64,000 nucleotides of DNA from Domibacillus antri. GTDB taxonomy: Bacteria > Bacillota > Bacilli > Bacillales > Domibacillaceae. This document shows positions 33,074-42,897 of the stretch, piece after piece (positions within the stretch are counted from its first letter, which is position 1; each line of letters begins with the position of its first letter). The notes under the pieces were generated by a model that had not been told where the DNA came from, did not search any database, and saw only the letters and a program-made list of their open reading frames with translations. The stretch is from the NCBI RefSeq assembly GCF_001936625.1, contig NZ_MSDU01000005.1, forward strand, positions 1-64,000, read 5' to 3'. A program made the position numbers and the translations under genes.

Positions 33074-34297
33074 ATGACAGTGAGAAAGCCGAAAATTGTA
33101 GTATTGGGCGCCGGTTATGGCGGTCTTGTTACCGTAACCCGTCTTCAAAAAGCATTGTCTGTTGACGAAGCAAACATTGTGCTTGTAAATAAAAATGATT
33201 ACCACTATGAAACAACATGGCTTCATGAAGCTTCTGCCGGGACATTGCATCATGACCGTGTCCGTTACGATGTGGATGCTGTAATCAACCGCAGCAAAGT
33301 GGAATTTATCCGCGCGGAAGTTCAGGACATTAAGCCTGAAGAAAAGAAAGTTATTTTGAACACGGGAGAAGTTGATTACGATTACCTCGTGGTGGCACTT
33401 GGCGGCGAGTCTGAAACGTTCGGCATTGAAGGACTGAAAGAACACGCTTTCACTATATCAAACGTGAACACAGCACGTCAGCTCCGTGATCATATTGAAT
33501 TCCAGTTTGCTACATATGCAAATGAAGAAGAGAAAAAAGAAGAGCGTTTGACGTTTGTTGTCGGCGGCGCCGGCTTCACAGGCATCGAATTCCTTGGCGA
33601 GCTTGCGAACCGTGTTCCAGAGCTTTGCAAAGAATATGACATCGATTATTCAAAAGTCCGCATTTACTGTGTAGAAGCAGCGCCGATGGTTCTTCCTGGC
33701 TTCGATCCGGAGCTTGTGAAATACGCAGTGGCACAGCTTGAGAAAAAAGGCGTCGAGTTCAAAATCGGCACGCCGATCAAAGGCGCAACAGAGACAGGCA
33801 TTATCGTCGCAAAAGACGAAGATGAAACAGAAGAAATTAAAGCAGGTACAGTTGTATGGGCTGCGGGCGTCCGCGGAAGCAGCATCATCGAAAAATCAGG
33901 CATTGAAAACATGCGCGCACGCGTAAAAGTAAATCCTGATCTTCGTGCGCCAAACCATGATGACATTTTCGTCATTGGTGACTGCTCACTGATCATCAAT
34001 GAAGAAATCAACCGTCCGTATCCGCCGACAGCACAAATCGCGATGCAGCAAGGGGAAACATGTGCCCGCAACATCGTGAAACTTGTAAAAGGCGAAGGCG
34101 ACCTTGAAACATTTACGCCTCACCTTAAAGGAACAGTTTGCTCTCTTGGTGATGACGATGCAATCGGCGTTGTATTCGACAAGAAACTTACTGGCACAAA
34201 AGCATCATTTATGAAGAAAATGGTTGATAACCGCGCGCTCTTCCTAATCGGTGGTCCATCTCTTGTGCTGAAAAAAGGTAAATTTAACGTACTTTAA
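33074..34297 (+). CDS. yumB: Type II NADH:quinone oxidoreductase (NDH-2, YumB)
   Basis: A 407-aa FAD-dependent NADH dehydrogenase that passes electrons to menaquinone without pumping protons. The FAD motif VLGAGYGGL is near residue 11, the NAD-binding motif [16 protein letters not shown] near 166, the second FAD motif DIFVIGDCS near 300, and the quinone-site-type AQQ-like segment [12 protein letters not shown] near 320. RBS TAGAGGTGG precedes ATG. It is a paralogue of yutJ (12095) and neighbours yuiB, yuiE and yuiF as in B. subtilis. Confidence 0.93.
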   Translation: MTVRKPKIVVLGAGYGGLVTVTRLQKALSVDEANIVLVNKNDYHYETTWLHEASAGTLHHDRVRYDVDAVINRSKVEFIRAEVQDIKPEEKKVILNTGEVDYDYLVVALGGESETFGIEGLKEHAFTISNVNTARQLRDHIEFQFATYANEEEKKEERLTFVVGGAGFTGIEFLGELANRVPELCKEYDIDYSKVRIYCVEAAPMVLPGFDPELVKYAVAQLEKKGVEFKIGTPIKGATETGIIVAKDEDETEEIKAGTVVWAAGVRGSSIIEKSGIENMRARVKVNPDLRAPNHDDIFVIGDCSLIINEEINRPYPPTAQIAMQQGETCARNIVKLVKGEGDLETFTPHLKGTVCSLGDDDAIGVVFDKKLTGTKASFMKKMVDNRALFLIGGPSLVLKKGKFNVL

Positions 34298-34311
34298 TGT
34301 AAATGGATATG

Positions 34312-34342
34312 AAAGCTCCGGATATTTATTCGGAGTTTTTTT
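34312..34342 (+). terminator. Terminator after yumB
   Basis: CTCCG pairs with CGGAG around a 10-nt loop, followed by seven T's. The stem is short. Confidence 0.7.
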
Positions 34343-34366
34343 CTTTATCAGAAGGGAAGAGATCCG

Positions 34367-34846
34367 GTGAAAAGGGGAAAAGTTTGGTTAGCAGCAGCTG
34401 GCATTGTGATTGACAGCGAAGGACGCTGGCTCGTTGTTAAAAAAGGATATGGCGGCTTAAAGGGACAGTGGTCGCTGCCTGCCGGCTTTGTTGATGCGGG
34501 AGAAAGAGCAGATGAAGCGGCAGTGCGTGAAGTGAAAGAGGAAACAGGAATCGATGCGACAGTATGCGGTGTGGCAGGGATTCGGTCTGGCGTGATCCGC
34601 CATGATGTGAGTGATACGATGATCATTTTTCAAATGACGCCCGATAAAGAAAAAGAGCCGGCGGCCCACGAAGGAGAACTGCTTGATGCTCGCTGGATGT
34701 CGGCAGCGGAGCTTGAAGAAAGTCCGGACACATCCGTTTTGCTTCGCAGCATTGTGAATTTGTTTGTGACTGCAGGACTTGGCTGCCCGGAGATTCCAGA
34801 CCCGGGTCCGCAGTTTGGCTACACCTCATACCGATTTTTCATTTGA
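34367..34846 (+). CDS. Nudix hydrolase
   Basis: A 159-aa Nudix protein. The 23-residue Nudix box starts at [13 protein letters not shown] (about residue 40) and ends [10 protein letters not shown], with all metal-binding Glu residues. Members hydrolyse nucleoside diphosphate derivatives; substrate is not evident, and ADP-ribose or dNTP-type are options. It starts at GTG 34367 after GGGAAGAGA. Confidence 0.9.
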   Translation: MKRGKVWLAAAGIVIDSEGRWLVVKKGYGGLKGQWSLPAGFVDAGERADEAAVREVKEETGIDATVCGVAGIRSGVIRHDVSDTMIIFQMTPDKEKEPAAHEGELLDARWMSAAELEESPDTSVLLRSIVNLFVTAGLGCPEIPDPGPQFGYTSYRFFI

Positions 34847-34960
34847 TATTTACATTTTTGGTAAATTAATATACTAATAAAAGTAGTCGAAAATGGTTAT
34901 CTTAATTAAAGAAAAGATTATTTCCGTCTTTAGGTGAAGAAGAATCGGAAATACTTTTGC

Positions 34961-35000
34961 AAAACACCGGCAGTGACCCCCCTCGCTGCAGGTGTTTTTT
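34961..35000 (+). terminator. Terminator in the Nudix-yuiB gap
   Basis: AAAACACC and GGTGTTTTTT pair, with an inner CAG/CTG pairing. It lies 115 bp after the Nudix gene. Confidence 0.75.
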
Positions 35001-35110
35001 GTCCAGCTCCAGGCGCCATCGGCTCGAGGTCATAAGCCAATCCCTTCTGGAGGGAAAAAGCGCCTCGCCAGTGATCGTCTTATGCTTGTCGCCGATACAC
35101 AGGCACCTTA
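35001..35110. repeat. Bacillus-type intergenic hairpin repeat (degenerate copy)
   Basis: The block contains GTCCAGCTCCAGGCGCC, CTCGAGGTCATAAGCC and CTTATGCTTGTCG, the hallmarks of a dispersed intergenic repeat seen in many Bacillaceae. ATCGGC (35018-35023) pairs with GCCGAT (35091-35096) and CATAAG (35031-35036) with CTTATG (35079-35084), giving a long imperfect hairpin. Recognition is from memory; this copy looks shortened. Confidence 0.6.
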
Positions 35111-35199
35111 CGCATTTCTTTTTTGTCACATTTTCGTTCATTGACCTTTCAGCGGCGGTTCAGTAAACTAAAAGTAATGAGTTTAGGGGGAATCGTTTC

Positions 35200-35517
35200 A
35201 TGCATATCGCAACTGTGCTCGTGTCGTCATTGCTCTTTTTTGTGCTTTTTTTCGGCATCGGGTTTATTTTAAACATGCTGCTCCGGATGACCTGGATTAT
35301 GGCGTTCATTTATCCGCTCGTCACGATTGCCATTGTCGATGGCATCAGTTCGTTTGACTACATATTTAATGCCGGTGAATCATTTCGTATTCTCGGAGAG
35401 CGGATCGTTGGACTGCAGCCGGTTGATAATACGATATTATTATGCGGCTTTCTCGGCGCGGTCGTAAGCGGATTTGTTATGCGGCTTCTCCGTGCAAAAG
35501 GCTATCAAATGTTTTAA
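35200..35517 (+). CDS. yuiB: YuiB family membrane protein
   Basis: A 105-aa membrane protein with three predicted helices (about 5-27, 30-47 and 78-97) and a basic C-terminus. Length and position next to yumB match B. subtilis YuiB. Function unknown. TTTAGGGGGAA precedes the ATG. Confidence 0.85.
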   Translation: MHIATVLVSSLLFFVLFFGIGFILNMLLRMTWIMAFIYPLVTIAIVDGISSFDYIFNAGESFRILGERIVGLQPVDNTILLCGFLGAVVSGFVMRLLRAKGYQMF

Positions 35518-35521
35518 AGAA

Positions 35522-35554
35522 AACCTTCAGGGAGGCACCTGAAGGTTCTTTTTT
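35522..35554 (+). terminator. Bidirectional terminator between yuiB and cobalamin-binding gene
   Basis: AACCTTCAGG and CCTGAAGGTT form a perfect 10-bp stem with a 6-nt loop and T-rich tail. Confidence 0.92.
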
Positions 35555-36293
35555 ATGAGCGGATTTTTTTCATTACTTGATCTAATTTTTCAAGCCCGGC
35601 AAGCAGCTGCGGCGACGGCCGGCAAAAGTATTTCTCTTCCATCACATGAATTGGCAGGCCATTATATCCCGGCCGCTTTTTCACCACACCGATGTTGACT
35701 TTTTCCGTCATGACTCCGACCCACGCGAGAAAAAGGACATCCGGTTTTTTTGAGAGAACCGTTTCCCAGTCTGTCTGCACGCTGGCTTCTTCATGATCCG
35801 CAAAGACATTTTCCGCTCCACAAAGCGCGCTCATTTCGGTCAGCCAATTGGTACGCCCCGGGGTGAACAAGGGCTTGGGCCACCATTCCCAGTACACGTG
35901 CACACGTTGATTCCATTTGCGTATGCGATAAGATTCGAGCGACTGATGCCACCGCTCACTTGCAGAAGCACCGTCCACCCCGCATGAATCTGCTATTTGT
36001 CTGATCGATGCGCCGATGTCATCGAGAGAATGGGGATTCGTCACAATATGTGGAATCTTCCGCCGTTCAAGCTCTGCCACATTATTCTCCATTCCCGGCA
36101 CACTGAGTGATGCCAGCACCACATCCGGTTTCAATGATTCAAGCTTTTCTATATCAATGGCTAAATCCGGGCCAAGTCTTACGCGCTCCAAATCCGAAAA
36201 GTCATCGACACCCACAATTTTATCGTCTATCCCTAAATATTCGCAAACCTCCGTATTGCTTGGACAAATCGACACAATCCTCAAATTCTGCAT
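35553..36293 (-). CDS. Cobalamin-binding-like periplasmic-binding-fold protein without signal peptide
   Basis: A 246-aa protein of the BtuF/FhuD-type (helical backbone substrate-binding) family. It has RIVSICPSNTEVCEYLG at the start, a KPDVVLASLSVPG motif near residue 52, and TPGRTNWLTEMSALCGAENV near 140, as in proteins annotated as cobalamin-binding. It has no signal peptide or lipobox and no transporter genes beside it, so it may be cytoplasmic. The start is uncertain: ATG 36293 has GGAG only 2 nt upstream, and the next in-frame TTG has better spacing. Confidence 0.75.
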   Translation of the reverse strand: MQNLRIVSICPSNTEVCEYLGIDDKIVGVDDFSDLERVRLGPDLAIDIEKLESLKPDVVLASLSVPGMENNVAELERRKIPHIVTNPHSLDDIGASIRQIADSCGVDGASASERWHQSLESYRIRKWNQRVHVYWEWWPKPLFTPGRTNWLTEMSALCGAENVFADHEEASVQTDWETVLSKKPDVLFLAWVGVMTEKVNIGVVKKRPGYNGLPIHVMEEKYFCRPSPQLLAGLEKLDQVMKKIRS

Positions 36294-36336
36294 CACTCCT
36301 GCATTTTCTACTATAATAACACGTGAGGTGATCAAT

Positions 36337-37794
36337 ATGTTTACAATTAAAAACGGACCATTCACTGAAACAAATGCGGACGCACTCCTCGTTGGACTAT
36401 TCGACAAGCCATTGAAATTTGAAGGCGTTCTGAAAACACTTGATGAATCCTTTCAAGGAAATCTTACCGGCCTTGTTAAAAATGGCGACCTTTCTGCAAA
36501 AAAAGGACAGGCGGCCGTTATCCCGACAATGAGTCAAATTCAAACGAAGCGTATCGTGTTTGCAGGGCTTGGGAAAGAAAAAGAAGCGGATTTTCACACG
36601 ATTCACGAAGCGGTAACGATTGCCGCGAAGCAGTCAGAAACCTACGGCCTCGAATCGATTGCTGTCGCGCTTGATTCATTTGTTAATGAGAATGTGACAG
36701 CTGTTGAAGCAGCCAAAGCAATTTTTGAAGCTTTTTTCATGGCACGCTTTCACTATTCAGGCTACCGCACGCCAGGCAACGAACCGGAAAAAATATTAAA
36801 ATCGATTGATGTGTGGACAGAAGCAGATGCGGTGGAAGTAAAAGCGGCATGTGAAGTCGGCCGAGCAATGGCCGGCGGGACAAATACAGCAAGGCGGCTT
36901 ACGGCCACACCGCCAAACATGATGACTGCGTCTGATCTCGCCCATCATGCACAACAATTGGCGGATCAATACGGGTTCGATATTGAAATTTTAGAGCGGG
37001 AGGACATGGAGAAAATAGGGATGGGGTCATTTCTCGCGGTCGCACAGGGTTCGGCTGCCCCGCCAAAAATGATTACACTTAAATACAAGCCGAATGAGGA
37101 CTGGAATGATGTGCTTACGTTTGTCGGCAAAGGCGTGACATTTGACACAGGCGGCTACTCAATCAAATCAAAAGATGGGATCGTCGGTATGAAAACGGAT
37201 ATGGCGGGAGCGGCGGCAGTACTGGGTGCCATGGAAATCATCGGCGAACTGCGGCCAGATCAGCCGGTTATGGCAGTCATTCCGGCAACTGACAATGTGA
37301 TCAGCGGCCATGCATTTAAACCGGATGATGTGATCACGTCGCTGTCAGGCAAAACCATTGAAGTTAAAAATACAGATGCAGAAGGGCGGCTCATATTGGC
37401 GGATGCCATTACATATGCAAAACAGCAGCGGGCGGGCAGGATTGTGGATGTTGCGACGTTGACAGGCGGCGTCATTATTGCCCTCGGCAAAGATAAAACA
37501 GGCGCACTGACGAATAACGAGCCATTTTTTGAACAAGTGCTTGAAGCATCGCATGAAGCGGGGGAATTTATTTGGCAGCTGCCGCTCACGGAATTCGATA
37601 AAAAGCGGATTCGCCAAAGTGATGTAGCGGATTTGAATAATTCGCCCGGACGGGATGGACACGCGATTATGGGCGGCGGCTTTATCGGTGAATTTGCGGA
37701 GGAGACACCATGGGTGCATCTCGATATCGCCGGGAGCGCTGAAATGTCACCGGGCGTTATGACGCGCACACTGGCCATTTTAGCGTTATCTTAA
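36337..37794 (+). CDS. pepA: Leucyl aminopeptidase (M17 family)
   Basis: A 485-aa cytosolic zinc/manganese aminopeptidase. The catalytic C-terminal domain shows GKGVTFDTGGYSIK near residue 268, KTDMAGAA near 288 and the M17 signature NTDAEGRLILADA near 347, with the metal ligands Lys, Asp and Glu in place. ATG 36337 follows GAGGTGATC; an in-frame extension upstream lies antisense to the neighbouring gene and is rejected. It corresponds to yuiE. Confidence 0.95.
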   Translation: MFTIKNGPFTETNADALLVGLFDKPLKFEGVLKTLDESFQGNLTGLVKNGDLSAKKGQAAVIPTMSQIQTKRIVFAGLGKEKEADFHTIHEAVTIAAKQSETYGLESIAVALDSFVNENVTAVEAAKAIFEAFFMARFHYSGYRTPGNEPEKILKSIDVWTEADAVEVKAACEVGRAMAGGTNTARRLTATPPNMMTASDLAHHAQQLADQYGFDIEILEREDMEKIGMGSFLAVAQGSAAPPKMITLKYKPNEDWNDVLTFVGKGVTFDTGGYSIKSKDGIVGMKTDMAGAAAVLGAMEIIGELRPDQPVMAVIPATDNVISGHAFKPDDVITSLSGKTIEVKNTDAEGRLILADAITYAKQQRAGRIVDVATLTGGVIIALGKDKTGALTNNEPFFEQVLEASHEAGEFIWQLPLTEFDKKRIRQSDVADLNNSPGRDGHAIMGGGFIGEFAEETPWVHLDIAGSAEMSPGVMTRTLAILALS

Positions 37795-37882
37795 AAAGCA
37801 TTGACAAGCGGACAGGCGGTTTGCTATTGTGTAAACGATTCTTTAGTATTTTAATATAGTAAAGTGTAGGAGGAATATCGTC

Positions 37883-39083
37883 ATGAATGCAGTTGTCACT
37901 GCTGTTATCATCATGCTCGTACTCAGCCTGCTCCGCGTCAATGTGGTCTTTTCACTGATTACCGGTGCATTATTAGGCGGATTGATCGGCGGGCTCGGAT
38001 TGGAAGGAACAATCGCCGCTTTTTCGGAAGGGGTTGGCGGCGGCGCGAATGTAGCGCTTAGTTATGCTATGCTGGGCGGATTTGCAGTCGCCATTTCACA
38101 TACAGGTCTGCCGGAAGCCCTCGTTGATTTTGTTTTAAAATTGATCGGCAAAAAAGAAGAAGCTCGTTCCAAAAAATTGCCGAAAGCATTCATTTTATTG
38201 GTCATTTTAATCATGGCTTGTTTTTCACAAAACGTCGTGCCTGTGCACATCGCGTTTATTCCGTTGTTAATCCCGCCGCTTCTTAAAATTATGAATGAGC
38301 TGCGGATTGACCGCCGTTTAACGGCAAGTGTTTTAACGTTTGGTCTTGTCACGCCCTACATGCTTTTGCCGGTTGGATTCGGACAGATTTTCCATTAAAT
38401 TATTGTAACGAATATGGCTGAAAGTGGTCTAGAAGTGGAAATGAATCAAGTACCGGAAGCCGCGTGATTATGATGAATCTCAGTTGCCGGTTCAGGTTGA
38501 ATCAGAAGCACTTGCCACCCAGCTCTGGACGGAGTCAATGGTATTTGGCGCACTGGCAGGTATCATCGCCTTGTATATTTTCAGGGCGATTCGCTGGAAT
38601 GAAGCGGATCAATTGTTAACGAATGGGATGCGCATGATGGCATTTATCGGATTTGTCATGATTGCAGCATCCGGTTTTGCGAGTGTGATGGGTGCAACAG
38701 GAGACGTTGAAACTCTCGTTGAAAATTCGGCGGCAGCCATTGGCGGCAATCGTCCTCTCGGTGCGCTTTTAATGCTCGTTGTCGGGCTTCTTGTTACAAT
38801 GGGAATTGGCTCCTCATTTTCAACTGTTCCCATAATTGCCACCATTTTCGTTCCGCTTGCGCTTGAACTTGGTTTCAGCCCGATGGCGGCCATTGCCCTT
38901 GTCGGAACGGCGGGAGCACTTGAAGATGCCGGTTCACCGGCTTCAGATAGTACGCTTGGGCCGACGTCCGGCTTAAATGCGGATGGGCAGCATGATCATA
39001 TTTGGGATACGGTTGTCCCGACATTTTTACATTATAATATATCAGTCATTGTTTTTGGATGGATTGCAGCGATGGTGCTGTAA
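37883..39083 (+). pseudogene. yuiF: Broken Na+/H+ antiporter-family gene yuiF
   Basis: The first part (37883-38398, 171 aa) matches the N-terminal half of the YuiF transporter. It ends at TAA 38396 where a Glu codon is expected (FGQIFH then stop), and the in-frame continuation [20 protein letters not shown] is still family-like. A second lesion follows near 38460: about 25-30 codons covering a membrane helix appear deleted and the frame changes. The rest (from about 38462, [13 protein letters not shown] to the end at 39083) is intact C-terminal half, including [20 protein letters not shown]. Probably non-functional. Confidence 0.85.
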
Positions 39084-39085
39084 GT

Positions 39086-39124
39086 AAAGCGCCCGTTTCG
39101 TATAGGACCGGGCGCTTTTATTTT
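39086..39124 (+). terminator. Terminator after the yuiF pseudogene
   Basis: AAAGCGCCCG pairs with CGGGCGCTTT around a 13-nt loop and ends in TATTTT. Confidence 0.88.
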
Positions 39125-39142
39125 GATAAGGGGGAATGGGAA

Positions 39143-39532
39143 ATGGACTTTAAAACAGAAGGAACACTGGTGGAAGCGCTTGGCATAGAAATGGTTGAAA
39201 TGACAGAAGGGCGTGTTGTGATGACGATGCCGGTAGATGAACGGACCCGCCAGCCATTCGGGTATTTGCATGGAGGTGCTTCTGTTGCTCTTGCAGAGTC
39301 AGCTGCCAGTGTTGGTGCGGCACTGCTCATTGACCATGAAAAGGAATTATGTTTCGGGCTGGAAATAAACGCGAATCACATAAAATCAAAACGTGACGGT
39401 ATCGTTACTGCAACTGCTGAAATCGATCACCGGGGCCGGACAACGATGGTCTGGACTATTAAAATAACGGATGAGGACGGGGCGCTCATTTGCCTGTCAC
39501 GCTGTACGGTGGCTGTCGTACAGAAAAAATAA
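39143..39532 (+). CDS. yuxO: Hotdog-fold thioesterase (YuxO-like)
   Basis: A 129-aa PaaI/4HBT-type thioesterase. The motif QPFGYLHGGASVALAES near residue 33 contains the HGG loop of the hotdog fold that binds acyl-CoA. It likely cleaves an aryl- or acyl-CoA (in some bacteria DHNA-CoA for menaquinone). ATG 39143 follows AAGGGGGAA; an earlier in-frame start runs back into the antiporter remnant. Confidence 0.85.
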   Translation: MDFKTEGTLVEALGIEMVEMTEGRVVMTMPVDERTRQPFGYLHGGASVALAESAASVGAALLIDHEKELCFGLEINANHIKSKRDGIVTATAEIDHRGRTTMVWTIKITDEDGALICLSRCTVAVVQKK

Positions 39533-39583
39533 CGTTTATCAAATGCTCAGCGGGGAAAATTTTCGATGAAGGAGGGATTTTTG

Positions 39584-39949
39584 ATGCCTTGGAACAAAAA
39601 TGACTATCCTGATTCGATGAAGAATCTGCCAGATGCTGTTCGCCGTAAAGCGATTGAAATCGCCAATGCACTTCTTGAAGATGGTTACGAAGAAGGTAGA
39701 TCGATTGCCATTGCGATTGACCGGGCACGCAGTTCTGTTGGAAAAGAAGAGACGGGGAGACCGCATTATGAAGTAAAATCAAAAGATGACGGCTGGTGTT
39801 TAATGAAAAAAGATGGAAAGAGAAAAATCCTCTCTGGAGATAAGAAGCAGGAGCTGCTGACAAACGTAAAGGAATACGTGAGAGAACATGATGGCATTTT
39901 AGCCATCTATAAAGAAAATGGGGAAAAAGAAGAGACGTTATATGAGTAA
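39584..39949 (+). CDS. ydaT: YdaT-like stress protein (DUF2188)
   Basis: A 121-aa protein. The N-terminus MPWNKNDYPDSMKNLPDAVR, with DGYEEGRSIAIAI near residue 34, is a ChaB/YdaT-like helical domain. The C-terminal half (about 60-115) is a DUF2188 domain. YdaT is a general stress protein in B. subtilis; molecular role unknown. ATG 39584 is preceded by AAGGAGGG. Confidence 0.82.
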   Translation: MPWNKNDYPDSMKNLPDAVRRKAIEIANALLEDGYEEGRSIAIAIDRARSSVGKEETGRPHYEVKSKDDGWCLMKKDGKRKILSGDKKQELLTNVKEYVREHDGILAIYKENGEKEETLYE

Positions 39950-39950
39950 A

Positions 39951-39992
39951 AAAGGGTGTCAGGAAAGCACATTTTCCTGACACCCATTTAAG
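39951..39992 (+). terminator. Bidirectional terminator between ydaT and mrpG
   Basis: GGGTGTCAGGAAA pairs with TTTCCTGACACCC around a 7-nt loop between the converging operons. Confidence 0.85.
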
Positions 39993-39993
39993 G

Positions 39994-40332
39994 TTATTTT
40001 TTATTTTTCAGGTCATCACGGACACTTTTATCCCACATTTTCACACCGGAATTGTAGGCGGCGCGGCTGATTAGGTGGCCGGCTACCGGTGCGGTGATAA
40101 AAAAGAAAGCAATGCCGAGAAGGAGGCGGGAGCTGAAAAAACCGTCCTTGGCAAGAAAGAAAATAAATGTGCCGAGTAAAATGAACATAACGCCGAGTGT
40201 AGCACTCTTAGACGCCGCGTGGTTGCGTGTATACACATCCGGAAGACGGATAACACCGAACGCCGCGACGAGACTTAAAAACGCGCCTGCAAGCAGCAGA
40301 AACACAATAATAATGTCACTGATTACGGTCAT
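39994..40332 (-). CDS. mrpG: Mrp Na+/H+ antiporter subunit G
   Basis: A 112-aa small membrane subunit with three helices (about 8-30, 45-65 and 70-90). The motif FGVIRLPDVYTRNHAASKSAT near residue 25 is diagnostic for MrpG/MnhG. It is the last gene of the operon and overlaps mrpF by 17 nt. Confidence 0.95.
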   Translation of the reverse strand: MTVISDIIIVFLLLAGAFLSLVAAFGVIRLPDVYTRNHAASKSATLGVMFILLGTFIFFLAKDGFFSSRLLLGIAFFFITAPVAGHLISRAAYNSGVKMWDKSVRDDLKNKK

Positions 40333-40600
40333 ATTCGATCACTTCTCCTTTTTCCAAAAACTTCGCGTAAGCAACCGTTCCGATAAACGCCAAAATCGCA
40401 ATGAGCAAAATGATGTCTAAAAAGTTGCTCGTATTGAGAATCATCGAGAGAACAGCGGCGATGGAAACGAGATTGACACCCATCGCATCAAGCGCCACAA
40501 TTCGGTCTGGTGTTGTGGGTCCTTTGACGAGACGGTAAACAAGCCCGAGCATGGCGATGGCCAGTATGATAAGTGATAATTTTAAAGCGATGTCGATCAT
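40316..40600 (-). CDS. mrpF: Mrp Na+/H+ antiporter subunit F
   Basis: A 94-aa subunit with three membrane helices. The segment VKGPTTPDRIVALDAMGVN near residue 25 holds the conserved Asp residues of MrpF. It overlaps mrpE by 4 nt (ATGA), showing translational coupling. Confidence 0.95.
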   Translation of the reverse strand: MIDIALKLSLIILAIAMLGLVYRLVKGPTTPDRIVALDAMGVNLVSIAAVLSMILNTSNFLDIILLIAILAFIGTVAYAKFLEKGEVIEYDRNQ

Positions 40601-41076
40601 CCCCGGCTCACCTCCATAATGGCTTTTTCAAACGAGTTTTTAATGCTGTCGACCGCTTCCGATACTTCGCCGATATCAATCGCATGAATGTACAATGTTT
40701 TATTGTCATCTGAAACATCGATCACAAGTGTACCTGGAGTCAATGTAATTAAGTTTGACAGCAAGGTTATTTCCCAATCCGATTTTAATTCTGTTTCAAG
40801 AGCGAAAATACCTGGACGCATATTCAACTTTGGACGAAGAACCAATTTAAGCACGTCGATATTTGCTTTAATCAATTCGAACAAGAAAAGGAAAAACAAA
40901 TAGATCACGGCCCACACCCGGTGGAGGTAAAAACGGTGTCTGAAAAAACGGCGCATTCCGATCATAACGATTAAGCCCAATAAATAGCCAATTATGAATG
41001 TGCGGGCGCTGAATGACATTTGAAAAAACATCCAGAGAAACGCTAAAAATACATTTAATAAAATTTGAAAGGACAT
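40597..41076 (-). CDS. mrpE: Mrp Na+/H+ antiporter subunit E
   Basis: A 159-aa subunit with N-terminal membrane helices (to about 65) and a cytoplasmic domain. LLSNLITLTPGTLVIDVSDD near residue 105 is the MrpE signature. It lies 5 nt after mrpD. Confidence 0.95.
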   Translation of the reverse strand: MSFQILLNVFLAFLWMFFQMSFSARTFIIGYLLGLIVMIGMRRFFRHRFYLHRVWAVIYLFFLFLFELIKANIDVLKLVLRPKLNMRPGIFALETELKSDWEITLLSNLITLTPGTLVIDVSDDNKTLYIHAIDIGEVSEAVDSIKNSFEKAIMEVSRG

Positions 41077-41081
41077 ACCAT

Positions 41082-42563
41082 CTACTCCTTTAACACGGCG
41101 TCGATGTAGATTTCCGGTTGGATGAGGGCGTCAACAGCCTGCATCACATAAGGATATACCGCTTCAGTTCCAACACCGTATAAAACAGATAGGACGACGA
41201 GCGCAGCTGCTGGGACAAACAGTAAGCCTGTCCGTTTTTTCACGTCGGGCAGCGGCGTTTCTGGTGTTTTCCAGAATACGGCCATAAACAAGTTTATGAC
41301 GGAATATAAAACCGCTAAACTGGATAGCAGCACAATAATTGACCCGACATATTCGCTTTCTGCAAATCCGGAGCGGACGATTAACAATTTACCAGTAAAA
41401 CCTGACAATGGCGGAATGCCGGCAAGTGCAAACGAAGCAAGTAAAAAGGTCCATCCAAGCGATGGATACTGGCGGATAAGGCCGCCCATTTTGTTCAAAT
41501 TCGATGTGCCGGCGATATAAATCATAATCCCGCCGAGCAAAAATAATCCGGCTTTGATAATCATATCGTGAATTAAATAAAACACGGTTCCGGCAATTGA
41601 TTCTTCCGTCATCGTCGCGATGCCGAACAGCAGAATGCCGACAGCGATAATGATATTGTAAATTAAAATTTGTTTCACATCACGATAGGCGAGCGCGCCG
41701 ATGACACCGGCCACAATGGTTAATAACGCAAGCATAGACAAAATGTCATGCGTAAATGGCTGATCGTGATAAAAGAAAAGTGTATACGTCCGTAAGATCG
41801 CATATATCCCGACTTTGGTCAGAAGTGAGCCGAACAAAGCGAGGATCGGCGCGGGCGGTGCCGCATATGATCCCGGCAGCCAAAAATACAGCGGAAAAAT
41901 AGCGCCTTTTAAGCCAAATACGATTAAAAATAGTACAGCGAGAACCGTAATAATCGGTTCACTGCCTATTTCGGAAATACGCACTGAGATATGAGCCATG
42001 TTCAGAGAACCGGTCACCGAATACAAAAAACCAACGGCAATAACGAAAATGGCGGATGAAATGACATTGACGAGAATGTATTTGATGGATTCGCGCAGCT
42101 GAATTTTCGTCCCGCCAATTACGATGAGCACGTAAGACGACATGAGCATGATCTCGAAGAATACGAACAAATTGAAAATATCGCCAGTCGTGAACGAACC
42201 ATTCACGCCGAGCAGTAAAAACTGCACGATGGGATAATAGTAAAAATTTTCACGTCCGCTCCCGATGGATCGGAATGAATAGAGTACGACGCACAGCGTA
42301 ATGACAGAAGCCGTCAATACAAGCAAAATGCTGAGCATATCGGATACGAGTGTAATGCCGAACGGAGCCGGCCAGCTGCCCATATCGACAGTTTGAATGC
42401 CGTCTGATTTCACTTTAGCCATGACAATAATGGCCGATATGACCGTTGCAGTCGAGGCTATGACGGATACGATCCGCTGAGCAGAAACGCTTTTAGACAA
42501 AAAGATTAACACAATCGCAGCGGCAAGAGGAATGAGAATCGGCAAAATTGGTAAATTAATCAT
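41082..42563 (-). CDS. mrpD: Mrp Na+/H+ antiporter subunit D
   Basis: A 493-aa proton-channel subunit of about 14 helices, homologous to complex I NuoM/NuoN. It has a conserved Glu in [12 protein letters not shown] near residue 133 and a Lys in [19 protein letters not shown] near 220, both essential in the family. It overlaps mrpC by 8 nt. Confidence 0.96.
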   Translation of the reverse strand: MINLPILPILIPLAAAIVLIFLSKSVSAQRIVSVIASTATVISAIIVMAKVKSDGIQTVDMGSWPAPFGITLVSDMLSILLVLTASVITLCVVLYSFRSIGSGRENFYYYPIVQFLLLGVNGSFTTGDIFNLFVFFEIMLMSSYVLIVIGGTKIQLRESIKYILVNVISSAIFVIAVGFLYSVTGSLNMAHISVRISEIGSEPIITVLAVLFLIVFGLKGAIFPLYFWLPGSYAAPPAPILALFGSLLTKVGIYAILRTYTLFFYHDQPFTHDILSMLALLTIVAGVIGALAYRDVKQILIYNIIIAVGILLFGIATMTEESIAGTVFYLIHDMIIKAGLFLLGGIMIYIAGTSNLNKMGGLIRQYPSLGWTFLLASFALAGIPPLSGFTGKLLIVRSGFAESEYVGSIIVLLSSLAVLYSVINLFMAVFWKTPETPLPDVKKRTGLLFVPAAALVVLSVLYGVGTEAVYPYVMQAVDALIQPEIYIDAVLKE

Positions 42564-42897
42564 CCGATTCTGTTCCTCTCAATTGATCCATATTGTCGGT
42601 GCCAAGCTCCTGATACGCGCGGTACGCGATAACAAGAAAGACCGCAGTAACACCGAAGCTGATTACGATGGCTGTTAAAATAAGCGCCTGCGGGATCGGA
42701 TCCGTATACGCCGCCGCATTTTCTCCTAAAACAGGCACAGTACCTGTTTTCAATCCGCCCATTGTGAGCAGCATTAAATGCGTCCCGTGACTCAGTAGAC
42801 CCGTTCCAATAATAATCCGCAGCAAGCTTTTTGAAAGCATTAAATAGACTGCCGCTGCAAACAGCAGACCGGCAATCATGCACATTAAAATTTCCAT
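42556..42897 (-). CDS. mrpC: Mrp Na+/H+ antiporter subunit C
   Basis: A 113-aa NuoK-like subunit with three membrane helices. The motif [17 protein letters not shown] near residue 30 and [14 protein letters not shown] near 67 are MrpC signatures. Its start overlaps the mrpB stop by one base. Confidence 0.95.
   Translation of the reverse strand: MEILMCMIAGLLFAAAVYLMLSKSLLRIIIGTGLLSHGTHLMLLTMGGLKTGTVPVLGENAAAYTDPIPQALILTAIVISFGVTAVFLVIAYRAYQELGTDNMDQLRGTESDD

Noticed and set aside
33077-33448. A long minus-strand frame opposite the start of yumB
   Set aside because: Shadow of a highly expressed-type coding region; no SD, no recognisable product.
36016-36336. A long in-frame N-terminal extension of leucyl aminopeptidase
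   Set aside because: It is antisense to the cobalamin-binding-like gene and has no SD; ATG 36337 has GAGGTGATC and the family-like N-terminus.
36294-36407. N-terminal extension of the cobalamin-binding-like gene
   Set aside because: It is antisense to the leucyl aminopeptidase start and its promoter; the family-like sequence begins at about 36293.
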